A stretch of 64,000 bases of DNA from an uncultured Halomonas sp. (lineage in GTDB: Bacteria > Pseudomonadota > Gammaproteobacteria > Pseudomonadales > Halomonadaceae), in the NCBI RefSeq assembly GCF_947500835.1, contig NZ_CANMTQ010000007.1, positions 62,001-126,000 on the forward strand, in the 5' to 3' direction. A program made the translations under genes and the position numbers. The notes beneath the pieces were generated by a model, which was given only the letters and a program-made list of their open reading frames with translations, had not been told where the DNA came from and made no database searches. Below are positions 37,272-46,222 of this stretch, in pieces; position 1 is the first letter of the stretch, and each line of letters opens with the position of its first letter.

Positions 37272-37892
37272 ATGGGCAACGAGTACGATATTCAAAACGC
37301 TGGCGGTCTGGTACCCATGGTCGTCGAGCAGAACGCGCGCGGAGAGCGGGCTTACGACATCTACTCGCGACTGCTCAAGGAACGTGTGATCTTCCTCGTT
37401 GGTCAGGTAGAAGACTATATGGCCAATCTAGTGGTGGCGCAGCTTTTGTTCCTTGAGTCAGAAAACCCGGACAAGGACATTCATTTGTACATCAACTCGC
37501 CGGGTGGCTCAGTGACGGCGGGTATGTCGATCTACGACACCATGCAGTTCGTCAAGCCGGACGTATCGACGGTATGTATCGGCCAGGCGGCTAGCATGGG
37601 CGCATTGCTTCTGGCAGGTGGCGCCAAGGACAAGCGTTTTTGCTTGCCCAACTCGCGTATGATGATTCATCAGCCACTAGGCGGATACCAGGGGCAGGCA
37701 TCGGATATCGAGATTCATACCAAGGAAATTCTCAGTATCCGCCATAAACTAAACAGGATTCTGGCCGATCATACAGGTCAGGACATCGAAACGATCGCTC
37801 GCGACACCGACCGTGACAATTTCATGAACGGTACGCAGGCGGCTGAATATGGTCTCATCGACGCTGTACTTGAAAAGCGTCCGGTCTCCTGA
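37272..37892 (+). CDS. clpP: ATP-dependent Clp protease proteolytic subunit
   Basis: The 206-residue serine peptidase forms the two-ring chamber of ClpXP/ClpAP. The triad is S108 in [12 protein letters not shown]133 in [13 protein letters not shown] and D182 in DTDRDNF. The short N-terminal propeptide region is as in E. coli (207 residues). It is followed after 69 bp by clpX, its unfoldase partner. A palindrome-like ATGATTTTTAAATCAT sits shortly upstream of the ATG, but I see no clear heat-shock promoter there. Confidence 0.97.
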   Translation: MGNEYDIQNAGGLVPMVVEQNARGERAYDIYSRLLKERVIFLVGQVEDYMANLVVAQLLFLESENPDKDIHLYINSPGGSVTAGMSIYDTMQFVKPDVSTVCIGQAASMGALLLAGGAKDKRFCLPNSRMMIHQPLGGYQGQASDIEIHTKEILSIRHKLNRILADHTGQDIETIARDTDRDNFMNGTQAAEYGLIDAVLEKRPVS

Positions 37893-37961
37893 TGACATAA
37901 ACCCTATTTTTTTGCATATCCTGGCGGTCGTTCCGGACCGCCTCAGCCAAGAGGTACGCTA

Positions 37962-39245
37962 ATGGCCGACGGCAAAGGCAAAGACAAAGACGAGGGCAAG
38001 CTGCTGTACTGCTCGTTCTGTGGCAAGAATCAGAATGAAGTCCGCAAACTGATTGCCGGCCCTTCCGTCTACATCTGCGACGAATGTGTCGACCTGTGCA
38101 ATGACATCATCCGCGAGGAAGTTCTCGAGGCCGACGCAGAAGGTGATGAGGATCGCCTACCGGCGCCTCGCGATATCCGCGATACGCTGGACGACTACGT
38201 CATTGGTCAGGACCGCGCCAAGATGGTGCTATCCGTGGCAGTCTACAATCACTACAAGCGCCTGCGGATGGAACCGAAATCCGGTGACGTGGAACTGGGC
38301 AAGTCCAACATTCTGTTGATCGGGCCGACCGGTAGTGGCAAGACACTGCTCGCCGAGACGCTGGCAAGACTGCTTAACGTGCCTTTCACTATCGCAGATG
38401 CCACGACCCTAACCGAAGCCGGTTATGTCGGTGAGGATGTCGAAAACATCATTCAGAAGCTTTTGCAAAAATGCGATTACGATGTAGAAAAAGCACAAAA
38501 GGGCATTGTCTATATCGATGAGATCGACAAGATCTCGCGCAAGTCCGACAACCCTTCCATTACTCGGGACGTGTCTGGAGAAGGTGTTCAACAGGCGCTG
38601 CTCAAGTTGATCGAAGGCACCACGGCATCGGTTCCTCCTCAGGGTGGACGCAAGCACCCCCAGCAGGAATTCCTGCAAGTCGATACCAGTAACATTTTGT
38701 TCATCGTCGGCGGCGCCTTTGCGGGTCTGGATAAAGTGATTCGCGACCGGGCCGAGAAAGGCGGAATCGGTTTCAACGCCACGGTCAAGAGCAAGGATTC
38801 CAGCAAGGGCGTGGGCGATGTGCTGCTCGGCGTGGAACCAGAGGATTTGGTCAAATTTGGTCTGATACCTGAATTCGTTGGTCGTCTGCCCGTGATTGCT
38901 ACCTTGACCGAGCTCAGCGAAGACGCTCTGGTGCAGATTCTGACCGAGCCCAAGAACTCGTTACTCAAGCAGTACGCCAAGCTGTTCGATATGGAGCACG
39001 TTGAACTCGACTTCCGTGAAGATGCGCTACGCGCAGTGGCACGCAAGGCCATGACGCGCAAGACGGGGGCTCGTGGTCTGCGTTCGATTCTCGAATCCGT
39101 GCTGCTCGATACCATGTATGAAGTGCCATCCCAGGATAGCGTAACCAAGGTGGTAATAGACGAGTCGGTCATTATCGGTGATAGCGAACCCTTGCTCATC
39201 CACTCCAGCCAGGAAGAAGGCAAGGTGGCGAATAAAGACGGTTGA
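37962..39245 (+). CDS. clpX: ClpX, ATP-dependent unfoldase of ClpXP
   Basis: The 427-residue protein has the N-terminal C4 zinc domain (C17, C20, C39, C42) for substrates and adaptors, then an AAA+ module with Walker A GPTGSGKT at 121-128 and Walker B IVYIDEID at ~182-189. The pore loop GYVG, the [11 protein letters not shown] segment and the ClpP-binding IGF-type loop (KGGIGFNA) are all present. It delivers ssrA-tagged and other substrates to ClpP. AAGAGG precedes the ATG, and a terminator follows the stop. Confidence 0.97.
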   Translation: MADGKGKDKDEGKLLYCSFCGKNQNEVRKLIAGPSVYICDECVDLCNDIIREEVLEADAEGDEDRLPAPRDIRDTLDDYVIGQDRAKMVLSVAVYNHYKRLRMEPKSGDVELGKSNILLIGPTGSGKTLLAETLARLLNVPFTIADATTLTEAGYVGEDVENIIQKLLQKCDYDVEKAQKGIVYIDEIDKISRKSDNPSITRDVSGEGVQQALLKLIEGTTASVPPQGGRKHPQQEFLQVDTSNILFIVGGAFAGLDKVIRDRAEKGGIGFNATVKSKDSSKGVGDVLLGVEPEDLVKFGLIPEFVGRLPVIATLTELSEDALVQILTEPKNSLLKQYAKLFDMEHVELDFREDALRAVARKAMTRKTGARGLRSILESVLLDTMYEVPSQDSVTKVVIDESVIIGDSEPLLIHSSQEEGKVANKDG

Positions 39246-39258
39246 TCCAACGTAATAC

Positions 39259-39290
39259 AAAGGGGGCCTAACCGCTCCCTTTTTTCTTTT
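39259..39290 (+). terminator. Rho-independent terminator after clpX
   Basis: AAAGGGGGC pairs with GCTCCCTTT (one G-T wobble) around a 6-nt loop, followed by TTTCTTTT. It lies 13 bp after the clpX stop and separates clpPX from lon. Confidence 0.75.
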
Positions 39291-39320
39291 CATCGAACAT
39301 TTGCACCTTTCAGTTTGACG

Positions 39321-39348
39321 GTTGCAAAACACGATTTCAGCCCCATCA
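39321..39348 (+). promoter_or_regulatory. Candidate heat-shock (sigma-32) promoter of lon
   Basis: GTTGCAAA and CCCCATCA are 12 bp apart. The second box matches the sigma-32 -10 element CCCCATNT at seven of eight positions; the first resembles CTTGAAA weakly. The predicted start is ~55 nt before the lon ATG. lon is a known sigma-32 gene in other gammaproteobacteria. Confidence 0.4.
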
Positions 39349-39410
39349 ATAGCGATATTCAGTCAGCGCTCATGGGCGCATAACCCCCCGATTCGTGAGG
39401 AACTTCTGCG

Positions 39411-41819
39411 ATGCAGCAGAATGCCGAACAGACGTTCAGTTTGCCCCTCCTGCCGCTGCGAGATGTAGTCGTCTATCCGCAGATGGTAATTCCCTTGTTC
39501 GTTGGCCGCGAGAAGTCGATTCAGGCACTCGAAGCCGCCATGGAAGTCGACAAGCGCGTGCTCTTGGTAGCGCAGCGCGAAGCAGGCCAGGATGATCCGG
39601 AGACCAGCGATTTGTTTGCTGTCGGTACGGTCGCCGAGATCATGCAATTGCTGAAATTGCCGGATGGCACCGTCAAGGTGCTGATTGAGGGCACCTCCCG
39701 TGCCGATGTTCATGAGGTCAGTGTTGTAGACGAAGGCTACAGTGTCGCCGAAATCGCCCTGCGTGAAAGTGAGCCGCTTTCCGAGCGCGAGCAGGAGTCC
39801 TTGGTGCGTGTATTGCTCAACCAGTTTGAGCAGTATGTGAAGCTTTCCAAGAAAGTGCCTAACGAAGTACTCAACTCCTTGCAGGGAATCGAAGATCCGA
39901 GTCGTCTTGTCGACACCATTTGTGCTCACTTGTCGCTGAAAATCGGTGACAAGCAGGAGTTGCTGGAAATGGATCGGGTACGGGATCGTATCGAGCATCT
40001 GATGACTCTGATCGAATCCGAGATCGATCTGTTGCAGGTGGAAAAGCGCATTCGCTCCCGGGTCAAGGACCAGATGGAGAAGTCTCAGCGCGAGTACTAT
40101 CTCAACGAACAGATGAAGGCCATCCAGAAGGAAATGGGTGAGCTCGAGAATGTGCCCAACGAGGCGGAGAAGTACGAGCAGGCGATCAAGGACGCCGGCA
40201 TGCCCAAGGAGGCTGCGGACAAGGCCATCCAGGAGCTGGGTAAGCTCAAGATGATGGCGCCTACCTCCGCCGAGGCTACTGTGGTGCGCTCCTATCTCGA
40301 TTGGCTGATTGCGGTGCCCTGGAAAAAGCGCACTCGGGTCAAACACGATCTGCTTAACGCTTCCAAGGTGCTCGACGAAGATCATTACGGTCTGGAAGAG
40401 GTCAAGGAGCGCATTCTCGAATATCTGGCGGTCCAAAAGCGCGTCAAGAAGCTCAAAGGGCCGGTGCTTTGTCTGGTAGGGCCGCCTGGAGTGGGCAAGA
40501 CTTCTCTTGGACAATCCATCGCCCGGGCGACCAACCGCAAGTACGTCAGACTTGCACTGGGCGGCGTGCGAGACGAGTCTGAAATCCGTGGCCATCGTCG
40601 TACCTATATTGGTTCGCTACCCGGCAAGATGATTCAGCGCATGAGCAAGGCAGGCGTGCGTAACCCGTTATTCCTGCTGGATGAAATCGACAAGATCGGT
40701 ATGGATCATCGCGGCGATCCATCCTCTGCGCTGCTCGAGGTGCTCGATCCGGAGCAGAACAATACTTTCAGCGATCACTATCTGGAGCTGGATTACGATC
40801 TCTCGGACGTCATGTTCATCTGTACCGCCAACTCGATGAATATCCCAGGGCCGTTGTTGGATCGCATGGAAATCATCCGTCTACCGGGCTATACCGAAGA
40901 CGAAAAACTCGCCATTGCCAATCGCTATCTGGTGCCCAAGCAGCTCAAGGCCAACGGCTTGAAAGAGGATGAGCTGAGCTTTTTCGATGATGCGTTGATG
41001 GAGATCATTCGCTACTACACTCGTGAAGCGGGGGTGCGCGAACTCGAGCGCCAGATTGCCAAGGTGTGTCGCAAGGTATTGCGCGAGCGCGTCGAGCAAG
41101 AGGGCCAAGAGGGCGCCATAGCACCTCGGGCATTAGTAGCTGCTGATATCGAGGCCTATGCGGGTGTCCGCCGCTATAGCTATGGATTGGCGGACATGGA
41201 GCATCAAGTGGGGCGTGTTACTGGCCTTGCCTGGACTTCCGTGGGCGGTGAGCTACTGAATATCGAATCCGTGGTTACACCCGGGAAAGGCCGAATACAC
41301 AAGACCGGCTCCCTTGGGGATGTCATGAAAGAGTCGGTGGATGCTGCCCATACCGTGGTGCGGGCCCGGGCTGTGGCGATGGGGATCGATCCCGAGCGTT
41401 TCGAGAAAGAAGATCTGCATATTCACGTTCCCGAAGGGGCGACGCCCAAGGATGGTCCCAGTGCAGGCATCGCCATGGTTACCGCCATGGTATCCGCCTA
41501 TACCGAGCAACCGATTCGTTGCGACGTGGCGATGACCGGTGAGGTCAATCTGCGTGGTGAAGTCATGCCCATCGGCGGTCTCAAGGAGAAATTGCTGGCT
41601 GCTCGGCGCGGTGGTATAAAGACGGTGCTCATTCCAGAAGAGAATCGTCGCGATCTCAAGGAAGTGCCGGACAATATCAAGAATGCGCTCGATATTCATC
41701 CAGTGCGTTGGATAGACGAGGTTCTCGATCTCGCACTGGTGAGTAACATGGAGGCTAATGGCGACGATAATCGTCCCGATGATACTGCAACCTCCAGTTC
41801 GATAATGAGCACTCACTAG
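39411..41819 (+). CDS. lon: Lon, ATP-dependent protease La
   Basis: The 802-residue protein has an N-terminal substrate-binding domain (LPLLPLRDVVVYPQMVIPLF), a coiled-coil region (residues ~190-270), an AAA+ module with Walker A GPPGVGKTS and LFLLDEIDKIG, and a C-terminal protease domain with the Ser-Lys dyad S684 (GPSAGIAM) and K727 (GGLKEKLLAA). It degrades misfolded and some regulatory proteins. The upstream region has its own candidate heat-shock promoter after the clpX terminator, so it is probably regulated apart from clpPX. hupB follows under a separate promoter. Confidence 0.97.
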   Translation: MQQNAEQTFSLPLLPLRDVVVYPQMVIPLFVGREKSIQALEAAMEVDKRVLLVAQREAGQDDPETSDLFAVGTVAEIMQLLKLPDGTVKVLIEGTSRADVHEVSVVDEGYSVAEIALRESEPLSEREQESLVRVLLNQFEQYVKLSKKVPNEVLNSLQGIEDPSRLVDTICAHLSLKIGDKQELLEMDRVRDRIEHLMTLIESEIDLLQVEKRIRSRVKDQMEKSQREYYLNEQMKAIQKEMGELENVPNEAEKYEQAIKDAGMPKEAADKAIQELGKLKMMAPTSAEATVVRSYLDWLIAVPWKKRTRVKHDLLNASKVLDEDHYGLEEVKERILEYLAVQKRVKKLKGPVLCLVGPPGVGKTSLGQSIARATNRKYVRLALGGVRDESEIRGHRRTYIGSLPGKMIQRMSKAGVRNPLFLLDEIDKIGMDHRGDPSSALLEVLDPEQNNTFSDHYLELDYDLSDVMFICTANSMNIPGPLLDRMEIIRLPGYTEDEKLAIANRYLVPKQLKANGLKEDELSFFDDALMEIIRYYTREAGVRELERQIAKVCRKVLRERVEQEGQEGAIAPRALVAADIEAYAGVRRYSYGLADMEHQVGRVTGLAWTSVGGELLNIESVVTPGKGRIHKTGSLGDVMKESVDAAHTVVRARAVAMGIDPERFEKEDLHIHVPEGATPKDGPSAGIAMVTAMVSAYTEQPIRCDVAMTGEVNLRGEVMPIGGLKEKLLAARRGGIKTVLIPEENRRDLKEVPDNIKNALDIHPVRWIDEVLDLALVSNMEANGDDNRPDDTATSSSIMSTH

Positions 41820-41882
41820 TACGCATAACACGAATTACTATATGTCAAACGTCGAAATGGCGCGGGTTTGCGCCTTATTTGC

Positions 41883-41912
41883 TTGACACAAGTTTCGCGG
41901 CATTGCTATAAA
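41883..41912 (+). promoter_or_regulatory. Strong sigma-70 promoter of hupB
   Basis: TTGACA (perfect -35, 41883-41888) and TATAAA (41907-41912) are spaced 18 bp. The transcript would start near 41920 with a ~75-nt leader. This is the best promoter match in the window and fits a highly expressed DNA-binding protein. Confidence 0.8.
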
Positions 41913-41994
41913 TTGCGTTTTGCTGCGATCGTGCAAGCTGTCTGAAATGAAGCGCCGAATTACAGTAATTTCTGAAACAGTCAAGGGGTGAAAT

Positions 41995-42267
41995 GTGAAC
42001 AAATCTGAGCTGATCGAAGCCATCGCTGCATCTGCCGATATTCCCAAAGCGGCAGCAGGTCGTGCCCTGGATGCGATGATCGATTCCGTTACCGACAGCT
42101 TGAAAAAAGGTGATTCCGTAGCCTTGGTTGGATTCGGGACGTTCAGTATCAAAGAGCGCGCTGCTCGCACTGGTCGCAATCCGCAAACCGGCAAGCCGAT
42201 CAACATCAGCGCTGCTAAAGTACCCAGCTTCAAGGCTGGCAAGGCACTCAAGGATTCGGTCAATTAA
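41995..42267 (+). CDS. hupB: HU-family DNA-binding protein, beta subunit
   Basis: The 90-residue nucleoid protein bends DNA without strong sequence preference. The beta-arm segment is [20 protein letters not shown] and the N terminus [11 protein letters not shown] is typical. The start is GTG, preceded by AAGGGG. The position after lon matches E. coli and Pseudomonas. Confidence 0.96.
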   Translation: MNKSELIEAIAASADIPKAAAGRALDAMIDSVTDSLKKGDSVALVGFGTFSIKERAARTGRNPQTGKPINISAAKVPSFKAGKALKDSVN

Positions 42268-42388
42268 GCAAACGGTGTTTAGATGTGAGCCGAGGATCTG
42301 GCAGTGATTCCATGATGCCATTGATTCGATTCGTGGCATTCGACATGCTCATTTCACCATTCGTTGTTTCTTATGACCTCTAAGCTAG

Positions 42389-42417
42389 GCGTATCGCGTA
42401 AGCGATACGCTTTTTTA
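42389..42417 (+). terminator. Rho-independent terminator after hupB
   Basis: GCGTATCGC and GCGATACGC form a perfect 9-bp stem with loop GTAA, followed by TTTTTTATT. It lies ~120 bp after hupB and only 30 bp before the ppiD start, so any ppiD promoter would overlap it or sit upstream; none was found. Confidence 0.85.
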
Positions 42418-42446
42418 TTATCCCGTCTACAGCATTCGAGGTTAGC

Positions 42447-44282
42447 ATGCTGCAACAAATCCGCGACCGCTCCCAAAGTCTGATCGCAAAGATCATCGTG
42501 GGTGCCGTGGTCGTCGCCCTTGCGCTTTTCGGTATCGAGTCCGTGGTAGGCCTGTTCACCAGTGGTGCCGACGACGTTGTCGAGGTCAACGGCAAGCCGA
42601 TCACTCGTCAACAAATCGAAACGGAAGTCCAGCGCGGCATTCGCTCCGGCCAGGTTCCACCAGAACAGGAGCGTCAGTTGCGTAACCAGGTCACTGAACA
42701 GTTGGTGACCCTCGAACTGCTCGATCAGTATATTGCCGAGGGTGGCATGCACGTTTCGGACCAGCAGCTTGACCAGGTAATCGTCAATCGTTCCGAATTC
42801 CAGGACCAGAGCGGCAATTTCTCCACGGATCTGTTTCGCAACCGGCTGGCCAGTGCCGGGTACACGCCGCTCTCCTTTCGTCAGCAATTGAAGAACGATC
42901 TCATGCGTCAGCAGATGCAGCAGGGTCTGACCGCCAGTGATTTTCTACTGGATAGCGAGCGTCAACGACTTGCCCAGTTGCAAAACCAGACCCGCAGCTT
43001 CCGTTATCATGTGCTTACTCCTGAAGATGTAGATGCGGATATCAATATCACCGATGCTGATCTGCAATCCTATTACGATGCGCATCAAGCGGAATTTCGT
43101 CGCTCGGAAGAGGTCCGCTTGAATTACGTCATTCTCGATCAGGCAGATATGGCCAAGGATGTCGAGGTCGACGATCAAGCATTGCGCAATGCTTACGCCA
43201 AGCGCCAGGCCAACGCGGAGCGCCGTGTCTCGCACATCATGGTGACCTATGGCGACGATCGTACGCAGCAGGAGGCTCGTCAGCGTCTTGAGGAGGCCCG
43301 CCAGCGTTTGCAGCAAGGCGACGACTTCGCCGAGCTGGCAAAAGAATACTCGAATGACGAGACGACTGCGGATGACCAGGGTGATTTGGGATTCATCAGT
43401 CGAGGGTTCTTCGACGAAGCTTTCGAAGAGGCAGCTTATTCCCTTACACCTGGCCAGGTGTCAGAGATCGTCGAAACCGACAATGGGCTGCATCTCATCA
43501 AGGTAACGGAGCTGGACTTGCCTCCCTTCGAGACGTTGCGGGATACGCTGCGTCAGGAACTGGCCCTCGGACAGGCGGGGGATCGTTTCAATGATCAGGC
43601 CCAGCGCCTCATCGATGAAAGCTTCGCCGCGGATGATCTGGCAAGCGTTGCCGAGGATCTTGGCCTCGAGCTACAGCAGAGTGATTGGGTATCTCGAAAC
43701 AATGCGGAAGGAGTGCTGACAGAGCCTGGCGTGATGTCGGCAGCTTTTGAACCCGATGTGCTGAAAAATGGCTACAACAGCGAAGTGATTGAACTCGATG
43801 AGCAGCGGCGCATGGTGCTGAGGGTTGCCGAGTATCGTGAGGCAACGACCCTACCCCTGGAGGAAGTGCGTGACCAGGTACAGGAACAGGTCAGGGCGAA
43901 CAAGATCGAGGATGCCTTGCGCGATCGCGCCAGAGAGCTGGCGGCGTCACTGCGCGATGGTGAGGCACCCGGCGTTGAGTGGCAGCAGGCCGATCAGGTG
44001 TCGCGTCAGGATGCAGGCGGAGGCGACACGAATATTCCCGAGTCGGTATTGAATACGGCCTTCAGGCTCCCCAAGCCGGAGCAAGACAGTGTCTATGGTC
44101 AAGCCAAGGTGCAAGAGGGCGTTGCGTTGATTGCCCTGACTACTGTCAATGAGAACGAGCAAGCTGCGGACTCCGAGACGACGGCTTTTGCGAGCCAACT
44201 GACCCAGCGGCTGCGGGCTCAGGCTGCCGTACAGGGCCTGCTTGAAGAGCTACGCGCCCAGGCGGAGATCACGCGGCTGTAA
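42447..44282 (+). CDS. ppiD: PpiD, membrane-anchored periplasmic folding factor
   Basis: The 611-residue protein has one N-terminal membrane helix (about residues 13-35, IIVGAVVVALALFGIESVVG), a SurA-like chaperone domain and a parvulin (PPIC) domain at about 255-360 (RRVSHIMVTYG, DLGFISRGFFDEAFE). In E. coli the protein sits near SecYEG and helps exported proteins. The parvulin domain may be catalytically weak, as in E. coli. The rest is acidic and Gln-rich. It follows hupB as in E. coli and ends with a clear terminator. Confidence 0.93.
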   Translation: MLQQIRDRSQSLIAKIIVGAVVVALALFGIESVVGLFTSGADDVVEVNGKPITRQQIETEVQRGIRSGQVPPEQERQLRNQVTEQLVTLELLDQYIAEGGMHVSDQQLDQVIVNRSEFQDQSGNFSTDLFRNRLASAGYTPLSFRQQLKNDLMRQQMQQGLTASDFLLDSERQRLAQLQNQTRSFRYHVLTPEDVDADINITDADLQSYYDAHQAEFRRSEEVRLNYVILDQADMAKDVEVDDQALRNAYAKRQANAERRVSHIMVTYGDDRTQQEARQRLEEARQRLQQGDDFAELAKEYSNDETTADDQGDLGFISRGFFDEAFEEAAYSLTPGQVSEIVETDNGLHLIKVTELDLPPFETLRDTLRQELALGQAGDRFNDQAQRLIDESFAADDLASVAEDLGLELQQSDWVSRNNAEGVLTEPGVMSAAFEPDVLKNGYNSEVIELDEQRRMVLRVAEYREATTLPLEEVRDQVQEQVRANKIEDALRDRARELAASLRDGEAPGVEWQQADQVSRQDAGGGDTNIPESVLNTAFRLPKPEQDSVYGQAKVQEGVALIALTTVNENEQAADSETTAFASQLTQRLRAQAAVQGLLEELRAQAEITRL

Positions 44283-44319
44283 ACGATTTGGGGTCATGTA
44301 CTCATCTCGTGATGACTTA

Positions 44320-44345
44320 AGCGCGGCGTTTGCCGCGCTTTTTTG
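44320..44345 (+). terminator. Rho-independent terminator after ppiD
   Basis: AAGCGCGGC and GCCGCGCTT form a perfect 9-bp stem with loop GTTT, followed by Ts. It separates ppiD from the convergent YkgJ-family gene. Confidence 0.85.
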
Positions 44346-44351
44346 TATTGA

Positions 44352-44645
44352 TCACAAATCTTCGGTTGCAAGCTCCAGGACAGCGATTCTGTGTAGTGCC
44401 TCGTCACGATGATCGCCGCACAGTTCTATCTCAAAGTCGAAACGCAGGCATACCAGCGGCCGCCGTGGATCACCGAACAAGCGGCACAGATTGCGTTCGT
44501 CGAGCTGTAGGCAGCGGACGCCTGCGGGTTTACCCTTGGGCATTCCGGGAATAGGGGAGCTAATAGATGGGGCAATGCAGCAGGCGCCGCATCCAGGACG
44601 GCATTCGGAGCTAGTATCGCTAGGTGCTGTGCTGGAATGACTCAT
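44352..44645 (-). CDS. YkgJ-family cysteine-cluster protein
   Basis: The 97-residue protein carries the YkgJ/CxxCxxCC pattern: CRPGCGACC near residue 15, then CLQLDERNLCRLFG and RPLVCLRF. Members are predicted to bind zinc or iron; no firm function is known. A Ser/Thr-rich start precedes the first cysteine. Its ATG overlaps the stop of the PTPS-like gene upstream (ATGA-type overlap, 4 bp), so the two are translationally coupled. Confidence 0.85.
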   Translation of the reverse strand: MSHSSTAPSDTSSECRPGCGACCIAPSISSPIPGMPKGKPAGVRCLQLDERNLCRLFGDPRRPLVCLRFDFEIELCGDHRDEALHRIAVLELATEDL

Positions 44646-45502
44646 GGACTTGCCTCGGCAATGGCGCCCTTGTCGACACCCTCAAACGCTTGAACCCGTA
44701 CCTTCTGGCAATGGCTGCGAGCAATCTGCTCGGCAAGCCAAGTCGCGATATGTTCGATACTGGTCGTTACTGGGAGTATTTCGCAGCGCTCCCGAGGCAG
44801 GCGAAGGGAAAAACGTCCTTGTGCTGCACGATAGCCCAACATCAGTTGATCGCTGCAGGGTTGCCTGCCGCCATCTTTCGCAGCGCCTTCCAGGATGTCG
44901 GCGGTATTTACCAGATAGCGATCGTTGAAGCGCTGAGCCCAGTGGGCTTCCAGTTCAGGTGCGCGTTTTCCATTGCACCAGATATGCAATTTTGAACGGT
45001 GGCCATGAACTATACGTTGTTCATTGCCGGGGTGGCGCTTCAGGCCGTGACTGTAGGTATAAGCTGCTCCCTCAATGAGTTCTTCATGCAGCCTCAGGCG
45101 AATGCTCTTGATACGAGGCGGCGGCAGTCGCGAAAGGGCATCGCTGTAATGCCTTGCCAGGCGTTCCAGGCTGATGTCACCCCAGGGCAGCAGTGTAAAG
45201 GCCTGGCGGGGGGCTTTTACTTCCATGGAGTAAGGCAGGGTTGTTCGAATGCATAGACCCTCGGCACACTCCTGCACGTTCAGCTTTAGTGCTTGGGTGG
45301 GCACAAGAAGCGTTTGATTCAGGCTGGTATTCAATCGCGCTTGAATCCATGTCGCCACTTCCTCGGGATCGAACAGCATCCCATCATCATCGAACTCACC
45401 GGTGATTTCGGCATCGACCTTCCAACTGGCACCTATCAGACCGCATTGCGGACTCCATAGTGAAACATCGAGATTCGTCAGGTCATTGACGAAAAGCATC
45501 AT
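44642..45502 (-). CDS. Double-domain 6-pyruvoyltetrahydropterin synthase/QueD-like protein
   Basis: The 286-residue protein (from ATG 45502, with GGAG 8 nt upstream; an ATG at 45538 lacks one) looks like two PTPS/QueD-type halves. The first half keeps a cysteine at the QueD catalytic position (C20 in CGLIGASWKV) but has GAS where the zinc motif HGH belongs. The second half has the histidines (H152 in YSHGL, H166 and H168 in VHGHRS) but Glu or Gln where the cysteine would be. QueD makes 6-carboxytetrahydropterin for queuosine. Whether this protein is an enzyme, with one shared site, or a pterin-binding relative is open. It is coupled to the YkgJ gene. Confidence 0.7.
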   Translation of the reverse strand: MMLFVNDLTNLDVSLWSPQCGLIGASWKVDAEITGEFDDDGMLFDPEEVATWIQARLNTSLNQTLLVPTQALKLNVQECAEGLCIRTTLPYSMEVKAPRQAFTLLPWGDISLERLARHYSDALSRLPPPRIKSIRLRLHEELIEGAAYTYSHGLKRHPGNEQRIVHGHRSKLHIWCNGKRAPELEAHWAQRFNDRYLVNTADILEGAAKDGGRQPCSDQLMLGYRAAQGRFSLRLPRERCEILPVTTSIEHIATWLAEQIARSHCQKVRVQAFEGVDKGAIAEASP

Positions 45503-45684
45503 TGAGCGGTCTCCAAGGTTTCGCGCATCGATAGCCAAGGTTTTCGGAATCCATCTGCAAGCATCTCATACATTGATGTTACCTGGTGTTTCAACATTGC
45601 CAATCGAATCGTCGAGGCGTTCTTTTCAAAGGCGTTCCGCCACTCCCGGTGATTGTCGCACCCGGCGCAAGCCAAGGCATACAT
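45499..45684 (-). CDS. Possible small ORF (61 residues) coupled to the PTPS-like gene
   Basis: The frame starts at an ATG and its TGA overlaps the ATG of the PTPS-like gene (ATGA arrangement). The product has an N-terminal CAGC pair and two amphipathic stretches (VTSMYEMLADGF). I recognise no family and see no good ribosome site. It could be a real leader gene or chance; confidence is low. Confidence 0.25.
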   Translation of the reverse strand: MYALACAGCDNHREWRNAFEKNASTIRLAMLKHQVTSMYEMLADGFRKPWLSMRETLETAQ

Positions 45685-45796
45685 CGTTCATGTGCTCAAT
45701 AAAGCAGCCGTTAATATGCGATTTCAGGGGCTCTGGTGATTCCCTTCGGCTAACGTTACTCTCAAGTCAGTCTTTCACTGCCAATCAGGAACGCGC

Positions 45797-46222
45797 ATGG
45801 CAACCATTGAACATAGTGCGGTGCTGCACGCGCCACCGGAGAAGGTATTTGTCTTGCTCGAGCGGGTCGAAAACTTCGCCGACTACTCCGACCATATCAA
45901 AGGAGTAGAATCCTTGGGGAGGCATCGTTATCGCTGGCATATTCATGCCGTAAGGATGGATTGGAGTTTTGATGTCAAGGTGACGGAGGTCAGGCCACCG
46001 GAAGTGCTGGCCTGGGAATCGATAAGTGGCGTGCGCAATAGTGGACGCTATGAACTGTTCTCTGTACCGGAGGGTACTCGCGTACGTTTGACCGTCGACT
46101 ATCACATAGGCAATCGTCTGCTGGAAAAAGCAGTCAACAAGGCAGCGCGTCCACTGATCAATCAAGTGAGCCAACAAATTCTCGAGCGAGTCGAGGCGCG
46201 CTTAAGAAGTGGAACGTCCTGA
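45797..46222 (+). CDS. SRPBCC-family protein (polyketide cyclase/START-like)
   Basis: The 141-residue protein has the SRPBCC helix-grip pattern: IEHSAVLHAPPEKVFVLLER at the start, then ENFADYSDHIKGV, VRMDWSFDVKVTEV and a long C-terminal helix (ISRP-like NQVSQQILERVEARL). Such proteins bind hydrophobic ligands in a cavity. It is of the size of RatA/Coq10-type proteins, but their key features are not convincing, so I give no symbol. AGGAA precedes the ATG. Its last 21 bp overlap the end of the convergent HDOD-GGDEF gene. Confidence 0.75.
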   Translation: MATIEHSAVLHAPPEKVFVLLERVENFADYSDHIKGVESLGRHRYRWHIHAVRMDWSFDVKVTEVRPPEVLAWESISGVRNSGRYELFSVPEGTRVRLTVDYHIGNRLLEKAVNKAARPLINQVSQQILERVEARLRSGTS

